64,000 nt of DNA from Humibacillus sp. DSM 29435. GTDB lineage: Bacteria > Actinomycetota > Actinomycetes > Actinomycetales > Dermatophilaceae. Below are positions 53,457-63,165 of this stretch, in pieces. The position numbers and the translations under genes were made by a program. The first letter of the stretch is position 1; every line of letters starts with the position of its first letter. The notes beneath the pieces are model-generated. The model did not search any database, had not been told where the DNA came from, and saw only the letters and a program-made list of their open reading frames with translations. The DNA lies in NCBI RefSeq assembly GCF_001758225.1, contig NZ_MAST01000023.1, positions 62,001 through 126,000 on the forward strand. Direction: 5' to 3'.

Positions 53457-54269
53457 ATGACGACCGTGCCTGACGCCGCTCCGCCCGCCGGCTCGCAACG
53501 CCCGCCTCGCTCGGCCGCATCCGGCCCGTCCGCCGAGGTTGCTCGACTGCGGCTCGGCACGGTGACCACGACCGTGGTCGGCGCGGGCGCGCTGATGGCC
53601 GCCGGAGCGGCTGGTCAAGGGGCACTGCTGGCCGTCACCCTGGTGCTCGCTCTGGTGCTGGCCTGGAGCTGGCCGTCGATCAGCGGCACCGTCACTCCGC
53701 AGTCGACGTCGGTGGTTCTCGCGCTGTCCTGTTTCGCCATCGTGCTCAGTGCCCTGCGTGACGACCTGCGCTGGGTGGCTGCGTCGGCCGCCTTCGGGAT
53801 CGTCCTGTCGTTCTTCGCCCAGCTGCGCCGCACCTCCGGGCGAGAGGGGCTGGTGCTGTCGTTGCTGTCGGCGTTCGGCGGTCTCGTGCTGATCGCCTCG
53901 GGCACCACCGCAGTCGTCGCCGGCGGCAGCGACCGGGGCCGCACCGTCGTCGTGGTGGCGATGGCAGCTGTCGTGGCCGCCATCGTCGCCGACCTCTTCG
54001 TCGGCACTGTGAAAAACGCGGCTCTGCTCGGAGCCATCGCCGTGCTGCTGGGTGCTGTGGCCGCCGTCGCCGTCGGCCTGGGCCTGCACGGGGCCGGAAC
54101 CATCACGGCTGCGCTCGTCGGCGCTGCCGCCGGCGCCGTCTCCTGGGCACTGCGCCGGGTGTTGGCCCCCCATCCCGGTCTGGGGGCCGTGCGGGGCCAG
54201 GTGGGCGCAGGGGTGGCGTCGCTGCTCGCGGTCGGCGCCGTCATCCACCTCGCCACCGTCATCTCCTGA
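53457..54269 (+). CDS. Conserved membrane protein, about eight helices
   Basis: 270 residues. After ~30 polar residues come paired hydrophobic helices ([68 protein letters not shown] and others), then a basic [11 protein letters not shown] loop and a last helix. No family signature recognised. Co-transcribed with the MoaD-like gene 6 nt upstream. Ends directly at an interspersed palindrome. Confidence 0.65.
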   Translation: MTTVPDAAPPAGSQRPPRSAASGPSAEVARLRLGTVTTTVVGAGALMAAGAAGQGALLAVTLVLALVLAWSWPSISGTVTPQSTSVVLALSCFAIVLSALRDDLRWVAASAAFGIVLSFFAQLRRTSGREGLVLSLLSAFGGLVLIASGTTAVVAGGSDRGRTVVVVAMAAVVAAIVADLFVGTVKNAALLGAIAVLLGAVAAVAVGLGLHGAGTITAALVGAAAGAVSWALRRVLAPHPGLGAVRGQVGAGVASLLAVGAVIHLATVIS

Positions 54270-54270
54270 A

Positions 54271-54327
54271 CGAAAGTGGCCACTCGACTGGAGGCGGGGA
54301 GCTGCCCAGGTCGAGTGGCCACTTTCG
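54271..54327. repeat. Interspersed palindrome, copy 3 (18-bp perfect arms)
   Basis: CGAAAGTGGCCACTCGAC (54271-54288) and its complement (54310-54327), 21-nt loop. The left arm starts 1 nt after a stop codon. Same half-unit and topology as copy 1. Confidence 0.95.
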
Positions 54328-54334
54328 TACCTAC

Positions 54335-54374
54335 GCGCGGATGCCGCTGGGCGCTGGCCCAGCGGCATCCGCGC
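54335..54374. terminator. GGATGCCG-type hairpin before the 5'-nucleotidase 3' end
   Basis: Perfect 17-bp arms GCGCGGATGCCGCTGGG (54335-54351) and complement (54358-54374), 6-nt loop. Lies 29 nt past the 5'-nucleotidase stop (minus) and next to palindrome copy 3. Confidence 0.7.
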
Positions 54375-54403
54375 GTCTCATCGGTGGTGCAGACGGCGTC
54401 TGC

Positions 54404-56215
54404 TCACTGCAGGGTGATGCGGTCGAGCGCGCCCGGGGTGTAGGGCGAGACGCTCTCGAGGTAGTTCGCGAAGGCGTCGATGTCGAGCCCGCCGAAGAAC
54501 TTGTTCGTGCCCGTGGCGAAGGCGGCGAAGCCGTCACCACCGTCGGACAGGAAGTTGTTCGTCGAGATGCGGTAGGTGGCGGCCTTGTCGACCGGGGTGC
54601 CGTTGATGGCCACCGAGCCCTCGACGACTCCGGGGGTTCCAGTCTTGGTGTACGTGTAGCTGAAGCCCTTGCTCACCGCGAGGATCTTGCTCGACGCCGC
54701 GTTGAGACCGGTGACCTGCTGGTTCAGCACGTCATAGATCTGCTGACCGGTGAGGTCCATCGACACGAGGTAGTTGTTGAACGGCTGCACCGTGAACGCC
54801 TCCTCGAAGGTCACGTCGCCCGGCTGTTCGGTGGGGTACTTCTGGGCGTTGTAGACCAGGTCGGCCCGCACCCCGCCGGGGTTCATGAAGGCCACGACCG
54901 GCACCTTGCCGCCTGTGGTCGTCGACGGGTCGGCGAGCTGGGCGTCGGCGATGAGGTCACCGAGCGGTGACTCTCCGGCGGCGTTCTGAGCCTTGACGAC
55001 GTCGGTGGTGATCTGGCCCAGCACCCGTGAGGCGATGGCCTCGACGAGCGTCTTGTACTTGGTGATCAGGGCCGTCTGGGCGGCGTCTTTCGGCACGATT
55101 CGCGTCACCGGCAGGTTCGTCGCGTCAACCGACGTGCGCACGATGTCACCGCGCCGGGTGTCGTACTGCAGGTTCGTCTCGGTGTAGAGCCGCCCGAACG
55201 ACGACGCCGAGGTGACCAGTCGCGGCTTGCCCGCCGGGTCGGGGATGTTGCACACGTACGGCTGGTGCGTGTGGCCCGAGATCACCATGTCGATCGCGGG
55301 GCTCAGCTTCTGCGCGATCGGGATGATTGGCGAGCTGGCGTCGAGGGTTCCGCCACCCCCGCACGTGTAGTAGTACGGCGTGCCCGACGGCGGGATGCCG
55401 CCCTGGTGGATGAGCACGACGATCGCGTTGACGCCCTTGCGCTTCAGCTCGGGCACGAGCTTGTTGGCCGTGGCCACCTCGTCGTTGAACTGCAGGCCGG
55501 CGACGCCGGAGGCGGTGACGATGTTGGGGGTGTCCTTGAGGGTCATGCCGATGAAGCCGATCTTGACCCCGTTGCCGAAGTACTTGATCGAGTAGGACGG
55601 CAGAATCGTCTTGCCGGTCTTCTTCACCACGACGTTGGCGGCCAGGTACTTGAAGTCGGCGCCGCCGAACACGCCGTCGGGGCAGGAGTTCTGGTTGTTG
55701 GCGCCGTCTCCGTCGTCGATGCAGCCGCCCTTCTGCAGCCGCTGCAGCTCTTTGTAGCCCTCGTCGAACTCGTGGTTGCCGACCGAGGTGATGTCGAGCC
55801 CGAGCTTGTTCATCGACTCGACCGTCGGCTCGTCGTGGAAGGCGGCCGACAGCAGCGGGGAGGCCCCGACGATGTCGCCCGCCGCGACCGTGACCGTGTT
55901 GCGGTGGCCCTTGCGCGCCTGGGCGAGGTGCGTCGCGAGGTACTCCACGCCCCCGACATCGGTCGTGTCGGTGGCCAGCGGACCGGTCTGGATGCGGCCG
56001 CTCGAGCCGCCCGGCGGCTCGAGGTTTCCGTGGAAGTCGTTGAACGACAGAATCTGCACGTCGACGTTGCGAGGCGAGTGGCCGTGGTTGCCATAGCCGT
56101 TCGACGAGCTGCTGTCGCTGCTCTGGGTGGGCGAGGCGAGCGCCGGGGCCGCGAGCGCGACCGCGCAGGCTCCCACGACGGCGGCGCCGGCGATTCGGCG
56201 GTTTCTTCGGGACAT
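54404..56215 (-). CDS. Secreted 5'-nucleotidase / metallophosphoesterase (UshA-type)
   Basis: 603 residues. Signal peptide to about 27 (VALAAPALA|SP). N-terminal calcineurin-like phosphoesterase: ILSFNDFHGNLEP, AAGDIVGASP, VGNHEFDEG, VLIHQGG and SGHTHQPY give the two-metal site. C-terminal nucleotidase domain: GESPLGDLIADAQL, FMNPGGVRADL, TFEEAFTVQPFNN and FLSDGGDGF. It releases phosphate from extracellular nucleotides, in keeping with the phosphate-acquisition genes that follow. ATG 56215 with AAGGGGAAAA SD. Confidence 0.93.
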   Translation of the reverse strand: MSRRNRRIAGAAVVGACAVALAAPALASPTQSSDSSSSNGYGNHGHSPRNVDVQILSFNDFHGNLEPPGGSSGRIQTGPLATDTTDVGGVEYLATHLAQARKGHRNTVTVAAGDIVGASPLLSAAFHDEPTVESMNKLGLDITSVGNHEFDEGYKELQRLQKGGCIDDGDGANNQNSCPDGVFGGADFKYLAANVVVKKTGKTILPSYSIKYFGNGVKIGFIGMTLKDTPNIVTASGVAGLQFNDEVATANKLVPELKRKGVNAIVVLIHQGGIPPSGTPYYYTCGGGGTLDASSPIIPIAQKLSPAIDMVISGHTHQPYVCNIPDPAGKPRLVTSASSFGRLYTETNLQYDTRRGDIVRTSVDATNLPVTRIVPKDAAQTALITKYKTLVEAIASRVLGQITTDVVKAQNAAGESPLGDLIADAQLADPSTTTGGKVPVVAFMNPGGVRADLVYNAQKYPTEQPGDVTFEEAFTVQPFNNYLVSMDLTGQQIYDVLNQQVTGLNAASSKILAVSKGFSYTYTKTGTPGVVEGSVAINGTPVDKAATYRISTNNFLSDGGDGFAAFATGTNKFFGGLDIDAFANYLESVSPYTPGALDRITLQ

Positions 56216-56333
56216 GTCATTTTCCCCTTGATCACGTGGGTTGCGAGAGGGCGCCCCCGAGCGCCTGCTGGGCAGGTTAGCGGCAGGCACCGACGAACGG
56301 GGGTCAAGCCAGGTGCCGTGATGAGATGGGCGC

Positions 56334-57269
56334 ATGAACACCGTGCAGATCGTTCGTCGCGACGCCGACCACCCACTCACCGGCCCGGAGGTCGAGAACG
56401 TGGTCGCCCTGGTGTCCGCCGCCGCCGAGCACGACGGCGGGAGCGCCCTCTCGGAGCAGTTCCGACTGTCTCTGCGCGCGGGCGAGAGCGAGGGTGTGAC
56501 CCACCTGCTCGCGGATGCCGCTGACGGCGCCCTGGTGGGCTACGCGCAGGTGCGCGACGGCTCGGCGGACGAACCCCCCTCGACCGAGCTCGTGGTCGCC
56601 CCCCGGTCGCGACGGGTCGGCATCGGCACGGCGCTGCTCGACGCGACGCCCGCTGGGGCGCGCGTCTGGAGCCACCTTCCCGGTGCCGCCGGCGACGGCG
56701 CGGCGGCCTTCGCCGCGGCTCGCGGGCTGCATCCGGTGCGTTCGCTGCACGTGATGGGCCGGAGCCTGGTCGAGGGCCCGGCCTGGCCGCCGGCCGCGGT
56801 GCCCGACGGGCTCGTGGTGCGCTGCTTCGAACCGGGTCGTGATGAGGACGCCTGGGTCGCGGTCAACGCCGCGGCGTTCGCTCACCACCCCGAGCAGGGG
56901 TCGCTCACCCGGGCCGACCTGGAGCAGCGCATGGGCCAGCCGTGGTTCGACCCGGCCGGCTTCATCCTGGTGTGCCCGCGCGACGCGCCCGACCAGATCG
57001 CCGCCTTCCACTGGACCAAGGTCGACCCGCCCGACGGCACGGTGGGCGAGGTGTACGTCGTGGGTGTCTCCCCTGACCGGCAGGGATCGGGCCTGGGCCG
57101 CTCGGTCACCGTGCTCGGGCTCGACCACCTGGCCGGACGGGGCCTCACCGATGTGGTGCTCTATGTCGACGAGGAGAACACGGCCGCCGTGCACACCTAC
57201 ACGCGGCTCGGGTTCACCGACCGGGAGGTGCACCGCCAGTTCGCGCGCTCCGAACCCGAGCTGCCGTAG
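56334..57269 (+). CDS. mshD: Mycothiol synthase (mycothiol acetyltransferase)
   Basis: 311 residues, two GNAT domains in tandem. The first (about 1-150) is degenerate, with [13 protein letters not shown]. The second is the catalytic one: [21 protein letters not shown] acetyl-CoA loop, then [21 protein letters not shown]. It acetylates the cysteine of Cys-GlcN-inositol, the last step of mycothiol synthesis begun by MshA. Divergent from the 5'-nucleotidase and just upstream of ppk. Confidence 0.95.
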   Translation: MNTVQIVRRDADHPLTGPEVENVVALVSAAAEHDGGSALSEQFRLSLRAGESEGVTHLLADAADGALVGYAQVRDGSADEPPSTELVVAPRSRRVGIGTALLDATPAGARVWSHLPGAAGDGAAAFAAARGLHPVRSLHVMGRSLVEGPAWPPAAVPDGLVVRCFEPGRDEDAWVAVNAAAFAHHPEQGSLTRADLEQRMGQPWFDPAGFILVCPRDAPDQIAAFHWTKVDPPDGTVGEVYVVGVSPDRQGSGLGRSVTVLGLDHLAGRGLTDVVLYVDEENTAAVHTYTRLGFTDREVHRQFARSEPELP

Positions 57270-57366
57270 GCCGCCGTCAGCAGCCGTCAGCAGTACAAGG
57301 CAGCCCTTCGCCGCACGGGGCAGCCGTGAGCAGGCCGGAACCGCCCCCGCACCGCCGGTGGGATGA

Positions 57367-57384
57367 GTTCACCCACGGGTTGCC
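57367..57384 (+). promoter_or_regulatory. Possible PHO-box before ppk
   Basis: GTTCACC at 57367 followed at 11-12 bp by GGTTGCC. Only one good half-site, and close to the start codon. Confidence 0.25.
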
Positions 57385-57397
57385 AAAGGGTGCCACC

Positions 57398-59782
57398 ATG
57401 GTGCGCATGAGCACCGGGAGCCTCGAGCGAGCCGACGTGTCCGACCTGAAGGAGGCACGCAGGGCGCGGCGTGGTGACGGCTCCGAACCCACGCCCGACG
57501 CCACCCTCGAGTCTGTGCCCGATACCGCCGGCGACTCCCGGCCGGACATGACGCCGGAGTCTTCCGACGCGGTCAGCTCGTTCACGAGCACCGTACCCAC
57601 GCGGCGCATCCCGGCCCGCGCCCCCAACGGTCGTTTCGTGGGCGAGGGTACGGAGCGAGCGTCGGCTCGTGACGAGCTGCCGGCCGACCGCTACCTCGAG
57701 CGTGAGCTGTCGTGGCTGCAGTTCAACGAGCGGGTGCTGCAGCTGGCGATGGATCCCGCGGTGCCGCTGATCGAGCGCACCCGCTTCCTGGCGATCTTCG
57801 CCAACAACCTCGACGAGTACTTCATGGTGCGGGTCGCCGGCCTCAAGCGGCGCATCGCGACGGGGCTGGCGGTGCGCACCGCCGCCGGCCTAGAGCCTCG
57901 CGAGCTGCTCGAGCGGATCGCCCGGCTGGCCCATGAGCTGATGAACCAGCACGGGGCCGTGTTCCAGAACGAGGTGCGCCCCGCTCTGGAAGACCAGGGC
58001 ATCAGCATCGTGCGGTGGGACGAGCTCGACGACGAGGAGCGCCAGCCGCTGCACGACTTCTTCGGCGACCGGGTCTTCCCGGTGCTCACCCCGCTCGCCG
58101 TCGACCCGGCCCACCCGTTCCCCTACATCTCGGGCCTGTCGCTCAACCTCGCGGTGCTGTTGCAGAACCCGAAGACGGGTACGGAGCACTTCGCCCGGGT
58201 CAAGGTGCCACCGAGTCTGCCCCGCTTCATCAAGGTCGAGGAGGACATTGACTCCGAGATCGAGCGCAAGCGCTTCGTGCCGCTCGAGGACGTCATCGCC
58301 AGCCACCTCGACCAGCTCTTCCCCGGCATGCTCGTGCAGGAGCACTTCTCCTTCCGGGTCACCCGAAACGAAGACCTCGAGGTCGAGGAGGACGACGCCG
58401 AGAACCTGCTCACGGCCCTTGAGAAGGAGCTGACCCGGCGCCGCTTCGGGCCGCCGATCCGGCTGGAGGTCGAAGAGCACATCGACCCCAAGGTGCTCGA
58501 CATGTTGAGCCGCGAGCTGCAGATCAGCGAACGTGAGGTCTACCGCCTACCTACCCCGCTCGACCTGCGCGGCCTGTTCACCGTGGCCGACGTCGACCGC
58601 TCCGATCTGGAGTTCCCGAAGTTCTTCCCCCGCACGCACCCCGACTTCGCCCCCACCGAGAGCTCCAAGGCCATCAGCCTGCTCGACGCCGTGCGCCACA
58701 AGGACGTGCTGGTGCAGCACCCCTACAACTCCTTCTCGACCTCGGTCCAGGCGTTCATCGAGCAGGCGGCCGCCGACCCCAACGTGCTGGCCATCAAGCA
58801 GACCCTCTACCGCACCTCCGGCGACTCCCCCATCGTCGACTCCCTCATCGACGCGGCCGAGGCCGGCAAGCAGGTGCTCGCAGTCGTCGAGCTCAAGGCC
58901 CGGTTCGACGAGGTCAACAACATCAGCTGGGCGCGCAAGCTCGAGGAGGCCGGCGTGCACGTCGTGTACGGGGTGGTCGGGCTCAAGACCCACGCCAAGC
59001 TGTGCCTCGTGGTGCGTCAGGAGTCTGACGGGCTGGTGCGCTACTGCCACATCGGCACCGGCAACTACAACCCCAAGACGGCGCGCACCTACGAGGACTT
59101 CGGCCTCTTCACAACCGACCCGCAGGTCGGTGAAGACCTCTCGCGCCTGTTCAACCTGCTCTCCGGGTTCGCGCCGCGCAGCCGCTTCAAGCGGCTGCTC
59201 GTGGCCCCGAGAACGGTGCGCTCAGGCCTGATAGACCTCATCGACGATGAGATCGAGCTCGAACGCACCCGCGGCAAGAACGACCCGCGGGGGCGAATCG
59301 TCTTCAAGGCCAACTCCATCGTCGACGAGGCCCTGATCGACGCGCTCTACCGGGCCAGCATCGCCGGTGTGCAGGTCGACCTCTGGATCCGCGGCATCTG
59401 TGCGGTGCGTCCAGGCGTCAAGGGCCTCTCCGAGAACATCCGGGTGCGCTCGGTGCTCGGCCGCTTCCTCGAGCACTCTCGGGTGTTCTGGTTCGACCAC
59501 GGCGGCGACCCGCAGGTCTACATCGGCAGCGCCGACATGATGCACCGCAACCTCGACCGCCGCGTCGAGGCAATGGTGCGCATCGCCGACGTCGGTCACC
59601 TCGCCGAGCTGGGCGACCTGCTCGACATGGGCTTCTCCGAGAACACCTCGCGCTGGGACCTCGGCGCCGACGGTCGCTGGGTGCGACACCACCAGAACGA
59701 GCAGGGTGAGCCGCTCGACGACCTGCAGGCCAAGCTCATCGAGCGTCACGACAAGCGCCGCCGCAAGGCACGACGCCGTTGA
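57398..59782 (+). CDS. ppk: Polyphosphate kinase 1
   Basis: 794 residues. A disordered, Glu/Asp/Pro-rich N-terminal ~85 residues precede the four PPK1 domains: N-domain [21 protein letters not shown]-domain VAGLKRRI, then C1/C2 with [29 protein letters not shown], the autophosphorylated His in [10 protein letters not shown], and [14 protein letters not shown]. It makes polyphosphate from ATP, reversibly. Start at ATG 57398 (GGGTG before it), with 57407 and 57326 as alternatives. Next to mutT1, as in M. tuberculosis. Confidence 0.95.
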   Translation: MVRMSTGSLERADVSDLKEARRARRGDGSEPTPDATLESVPDTAGDSRPDMTPESSDAVSSFTSTVPTRRIPARAPNGRFVGEGTERASARDELPADRYLERELSWLQFNERVLQLAMDPAVPLIERTRFLAIFANNLDEYFMVRVAGLKRRIATGLAVRTAAGLEPRELLERIARLAHELMNQHGAVFQNEVRPALEDQGISIVRWDELDDEERQPLHDFFGDRVFPVLTPLAVDPAHPFPYISGLSLNLAVLLQNPKTGTEHFARVKVPPSLPRFIKVEEDIDSEIERKRFVPLEDVIASHLDQLFPGMLVQEHFSFRVTRNEDLEVEEDDAENLLTALEKELTRRRFGPPIRLEVEEHIDPKVLDMLSRELQISEREVYRLPTPLDLRGLFTVADVDRSDLEFPKFFPRTHPDFAPTESSKAISLLDAVRHKDVLVQHPYNSFSTSVQAFIEQAAADPNVLAIKQTLYRTSGDSPIVDSLIDAAEAGKQVLAVVELKARFDEVNNISWARKLEEAGVHVVYGVVGLKTHAKLCLVVRQESDGLVRYCHIGTGNYNPKTARTYEDFGLFTTDPQVGEDLSRLFNLLSGFAPRSRFKRLLVAPRTVRSGLIDLIDDEIELERTRGKNDPRGRIVFKANSIVDEALIDALYRASIAGVQVDLWIRGICAVRPGVKGLSENIRVRSVLGRFLEHSRVFWFDHGGDPQVYIGSADMMHRNLDRRVEAMVRIADVGHLAELGDLLDMGFSENTSRWDLGADGRWVRHHQNEQGEPLDDLQAKLIERHDKRRRKARRR

Positions 59783-59870
59783 GCCGCGGGCGCTCCCCCA
59801 TGCTGCTGCGCGTTCACCCATCCCGGATGCCGCTGTGCCCGCTGGGCCCGCTGTCGGGGCAGCGCAGCCG

Positions 59871-60821
59871 GTGAGCTCTGTGATCCCGGCCGCGGGAACC
59901 CTGCCGTGGCGTCGTCGCGACGGGCGGCTCGAGGTGGCCCTCGTGCACCGGCCGAAGTACGACGACTGGTCATGGGCCAAGGGAAAGCTCGACCCGGGCG
60001 AGCTCCCGTGCGTCGCCGCGGCCCGCGAGACAGCTGAGGAGACCGGGCTGACGGTGCGCCTGGGCCTGCCCCTCCCCTCGTCGGAGTACCCGATCCTCGA
60101 CTCGGTCGGAGGCCCGGCGACGAAGTCGGTTCACTACTGGGCGGCCCACGTGACCGGCGGCTCCGGAACGCTGGAGCACGAGATCGACGAGGTGGCGTGG
60201 GTCGACGTGCGCACCGCGAACGACCGGCTCGACTACACCCGAGACCGTGAGCAGCTGTTGGCGCTCGTGCGGGCCGACCGCGAAGGCGACCTGGCCACCT
60301 GGCCACTCGTCGTCGTGCGTCACGCCAAGGCCCGTTCCCGGTCGCACTGGGGCCACGACGACCGGCTGCGCCCCCTCGATGCGGCTGGGCTCGCCCAGGC
60401 CCGCAGGATCGCGCCGGTGCTCGCTGCGTACGGCATCCGACGGGTCGTCACCTCGTCGGCGACGCGCTGCGTCTCGACGGTCGAGCCCTTCGCCGTCGCT
60501 GCCGGCATCCACCTCAAGCGCCGGGACTCGCTCACCGAGGAGGGCTTCGCCCACGACCCGGGTGCCGCCGTGGCGCAGCTCGACGACCTGCTGCGCCGGC
60601 ACAAGCCTGCAGCGCTCTGCAGCCATGGCCCCGTGCTGCCCGACCTGCTCGACCACCTCAGCGCGCGCGTGTCGCCGCAGCACCATCGCGCTGCGTGGCT
60701 GACCGAAGAGCTGCGCACGGCCGCCGACTCCACGATGCGCAAGGGCGAGGCCCTCGTGTGCCACGTGCACGGCTCTGGCGAGACCGCCCGAGTGCTCGGC
60801 GTCGAACGCATCTACAGCTGA
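59871..60821 (+). CDS. mutT1: NUDIX hydrolase fused to histidine phosphatase (MutT1 type)
   Basis: 316 residues. N-terminal NUDIX domain with the full box: GKLDPGELPCVAAARETAEE, then TGL (Gx5Ex7REUxEExGU). C-terminal RHG phosphatase domain: LVVVRHAKARSR and a second His in CSHGPVLPDLLD. The two-domain form is specific to actinobacterial MutT1, which clears 8-oxo-GTP/8-oxo-dGTP and diadenosine polyphosphates. GTG 59871 start. Follows ppk, the conserved neighbour. Confidence 0.92.
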   Translation: MSSVIPAAGTLPWRRRDGRLEVALVHRPKYDDWSWAKGKLDPGELPCVAAARETAEETGLTVRLGLPLPSSEYPILDSVGGPATKSVHYWAAHVTGGSGTLEHEIDEVAWVDVRTANDRLDYTRDREQLLALVRADREGDLATWPLVVVRHAKARSRSHWGHDDRLRPLDAAGLAQARRIAPVLAAYGIRRVVTSSATRCVSTVEPFAVAAGIHLKRRDSLTEEGFAHDPGAAVAQLDDLLRRHKPAALCSHGPVLPDLLDHLSARVSPQHHRAAWLTEELRTAADSTMRKGEALVCHVHGSGETARVLGVERIYS

Positions 60822-60873
60822 GCGGCCGACACCGCATCCTGAGTCAGCGGCCCTCCCCAACTCGACGTCACGC

Positions 60874-60927
60874 GTTCACCTGCGGTTAACCGGTCAGGGC
60901 GAACTGGTCACCCGGCGAACCTATCTT
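60874..60927 (+). promoter_or_regulatory. PHO box and -10 of the pst operon
   Basis: GTTCACC at 60874 and GTTAACC at 60885 (11-bp spacing) form a canonical PHO box. A -10 TATCTT lies at 60922-60927; the PHO box ends just upstream of where the -35 would be, typical of activation by an OmpR-type regulator such as RegX3. An 88-nt leader then leads to pstS. Confidence 0.65.
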
Positions 60928-61015
60928 CGCCAGTGGATGCACCATTCCGGCAGCGTTGCTTCGGTGGGTCCGACATCGTCCCCCACCTGACCCCCCATCG
61001 AGAGGGAGCTTATCC

Positions 61016-62140
61016 GTGTCCGTTTCACGCACCACCGTTCTTGGGGCCCTGGCCCTGAGCGGAGCCCTGCTGCTCTCCGCCTGCGCGTCCGAGAACAACT
61101 CCCCCGCCCCGGCGGCGGGCGGCTCCGGCAGCTCCGGTAGCACCGGTAGCACCGACTGCTTCAGCGGCAACCTCAAGGCCGAAGGCTCGTCCGCCCAGAA
61201 GAACGCCATCGACGAGGCCATCTCGGTCTTCCAGACGAAGTGCGCCGACGCCACGATCGACTACAACCCGAGCGGATCAGGCTCGGGCATCAAGCAGTTC
61301 ATCGCCAAGCAGGTCGACTTCGCCGGCTCCGACTCGGCCCTCAAGACCGTGGCCGTCGATGGCTTGGTCGAGGCCGACGACGCGGCGAAAGCCTGCGGCT
61401 CGCCGGCCTGGAACCTGCCCATGGTCACCGGCCCGATCGCCGTCGCCTACAACGTCGCCGGTGTCGACAAGCTCGTGCTCGACGCCGAGGTGACGGCCAA
61501 GATCTTCGACGGAAAGGTCACCACGTGGAACGACCCCGCCATCGCCAAGCTGAACGCCGGTGTGAAGCTGCCGTCCACGCCCATCAAGGTCTACTTCCGC
61601 TCCGACGACTCCGGCACGACCGAGAACTTCACCAAGTACCTCAAGGCTGCGGCCCCCGACGCCTGGAGCTATGAGACGGGCAAGAAGTGGACCGGCAAGG
61701 GTGAGGGCAAGGAGAAGTCGGCCGGTGTCGCCACCGCGGTGAAGGGCCAGGACGGCGGCATCACCTACGTCGAGCTCTCCTACGCCAAGCAGAACACCCT
61801 GAAGATGGCCGAGATCGACACCGGCTCGGGCCCCGTCGAGCTCAACGCGGAGTCGGTCGGCAAGACCGTGGCCACCGCGAAGCCCGTCGGCAGCGGCAAC
61901 GACCTCGCGCTCAAGATCGACTACGCCACCAAGGAGGCCGGGGCCTACCCGATCATCCTGGTCACCTACGAGGTCGTCTGCTCGAAGTACTCCGACGCCG
62001 CGCAGGGCTCCAAGGTCAGGGCCTTCCTGACCACCTTCGCCTCCGACGCGGTGCAGGGCCAGCTGGAGGAGCTGGGCTACGCGCCGCTCCCGACCGAGGT
62101 CGCCACCAAGGTGCAGACCGCGGTCAAGGCGATCTCCTGA
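61016..62140 (+). CDS. pstS: Phosphate-binding lipoprotein PstS
   Basis: 374 residues. Lipobox LLSACAS (Cys about 22), a Gly/Ser tether, then the phosphate-binding fold: EGSSAQKNAIDEAISVFQ, YNPSGSGSGIKQF, FAGSDSAL, VTTWNDPAIAKLN and FRSDDSGTTENF, residues that line the phosphate site. It captures phosphate outside the membrane for PstCA. GTG 61016, SD GAGGGAG. Confidence 0.96.
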   Translation: MSVSRTTVLGALALSGALLLSACASENNSPAPAAGGSGSSGSTGSTDCFSGNLKAEGSSAQKNAIDEAISVFQTKCADATIDYNPSGSGSGIKQFIAKQVDFAGSDSALKTVAVDGLVEADDAAKACGSPAWNLPMVTGPIAVAYNVAGVDKLVLDAEVTAKIFDGKVTTWNDPAIAKLNAGVKLPSTPIKVYFRSDDSGTTENFTKYLKAAAPDAWSYETGKKWTGKGEGKEKSAGVATAVKGQDGGITYVELSYAKQNTLKMAEIDTGSGPVELNAESVGKTVATAKPVGSGNDLALKIDYATKEAGAYPIILVTYEVVCSKYSDAAQGSKVRAFLTTFASDAVQGQLEELGYAPLPTEVATKVQTAVKAIS

Positions 62141-62154
62141 TCGAAGGGAGGCCA

Positions 62155-63165
62155 GTGGTGTCCAGTGTGACCGGAGTACCCACCGTCAACGACGGCGAGG
62201 GGCCCGACGGCCAGCGCGTCCCGCAGGCTGACCGGGCCTCGACCGGGCGCCTCGGCGACCGTCTCTTCGGCGGCGCCGCCACGGCATCCGGAGTGATCGT
62301 GATCGCCATGGTCACCCTCATCGCCACCTTCCTGATCATCCAGGCCGTACCGGCCCTGATGAACAACCAGGAGAACTTCCTCACCTCCCGGGTGTGGTCG
62401 CCGGGGGGTGAGGAGCCCGGCTTCGGCATCCTCGAGTTTCTCTGGACCACGGTCGCGGCCGCGACCATCGCCATGCTGATCGCGGTGCCCTTCGGGGTCG
62501 CCGTCGCGCTCTTCCTGACCCAGTACGCGCCCGCCTGGATGCGCGGGCCCGCGGCGGCGCTCGTCGACCTGCTGGCCGCTGTGCCCTCCATCGTCTACGG
62601 CCTGTGGGGCCTGATCACCTTCGCCCCGTTCTTCAAGCCGTTCCAGGGCTGGCTCGAGAGCACCTTCGGGTGGTTCCCGCTGCTCGCCCAGACCGGCATC
62701 ACCGGTGGCACGATCCTGTTCATCGGCATCGTGCTCTCGATCATGGTGGTGCCCATCGTCACGGCCCTGTCGCGAGAGATCTTCGGTCAGACGCCGCTGG
62801 CCCACAAGGAGGGCGCGCTCGCACTCGGCGCTACGCACTGGGAGATGATCCGCACCACGGTGCTGCCGTTCGGGCGCCCGGGCGTCATCTCCGCGGCGAT
62901 GCTGGCCCTCGGCCGAGCGCTCGGGGAGACCCTCGCGGTCACGTTCCTGGTGTCCTCCCTGCCGAACGGGGCGGCGTGGACCTGGTCGCTCTTCAACGGC
63001 GGTGAGACCTTCGCCTCGAAGATCGCCAACAACGCCGCCGAGTTCAGCAGCCCCACCCGCACCGGGGCCTACATCGCAGCAGGGCTCGTGCTGTTCGTGC
63101 TCACCTTCGCGGTCAACAGCATCGCGAGAATCGTCATCGAACGCAGAAAGGCCTTCAGCGAATGA
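62155..63165 (+). CDS. pstC: Phosphate ABC transporter permease PstC
   Basis: 336 residues, six or more helices. Landmarks: LDFLAAVPSIVYGLWG-type LVDLLAAVPSIVYGLWGL, TALSREIFGQTP, and the EAA-like KEGALALGATHWEMIRT that docks on PstB. Two adjacent GTG codons could start it (62155 or 62158); SD GGGAGG is 4-7 nt upstream. It overlaps pstA by 4 nt (ATGA). Confidence 0.94.
   Translation: MVSSVTGVPTVNDGEGPDGQRVPQADRASTGRLGDRLFGGAATASGVIVIAMVTLIATFLIIQAVPALMNNQENFLTSRVWSPGGEEPGFGILEFLWTTVAAATIAMLIAVPFGVAVALFLTQYAPAWMRGPAAALVDLLAAVPSIVYGLWGLITFAPFFKPFQGWLESTFGWFPLLAQTGITGGTILFIGIVLSIMVVPIVTALSREIFGQTPLAHKEGALALGATHWEMIRTTVLPFGRPGVISAAMLALGRALGETLAVTFLVSSLPNGAAWTWSLFNGGETFASKIANNAAEFSSPTRTGAYIAAGLVLFVLTFAVNSIARIVIERRKAFSE

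Noticed and set aside
31978-54327. Interspersed palindromes as insertion-sequence ends
   Set aside because: No transposase or target duplications between copies; genes in between are core genes in conserved order.
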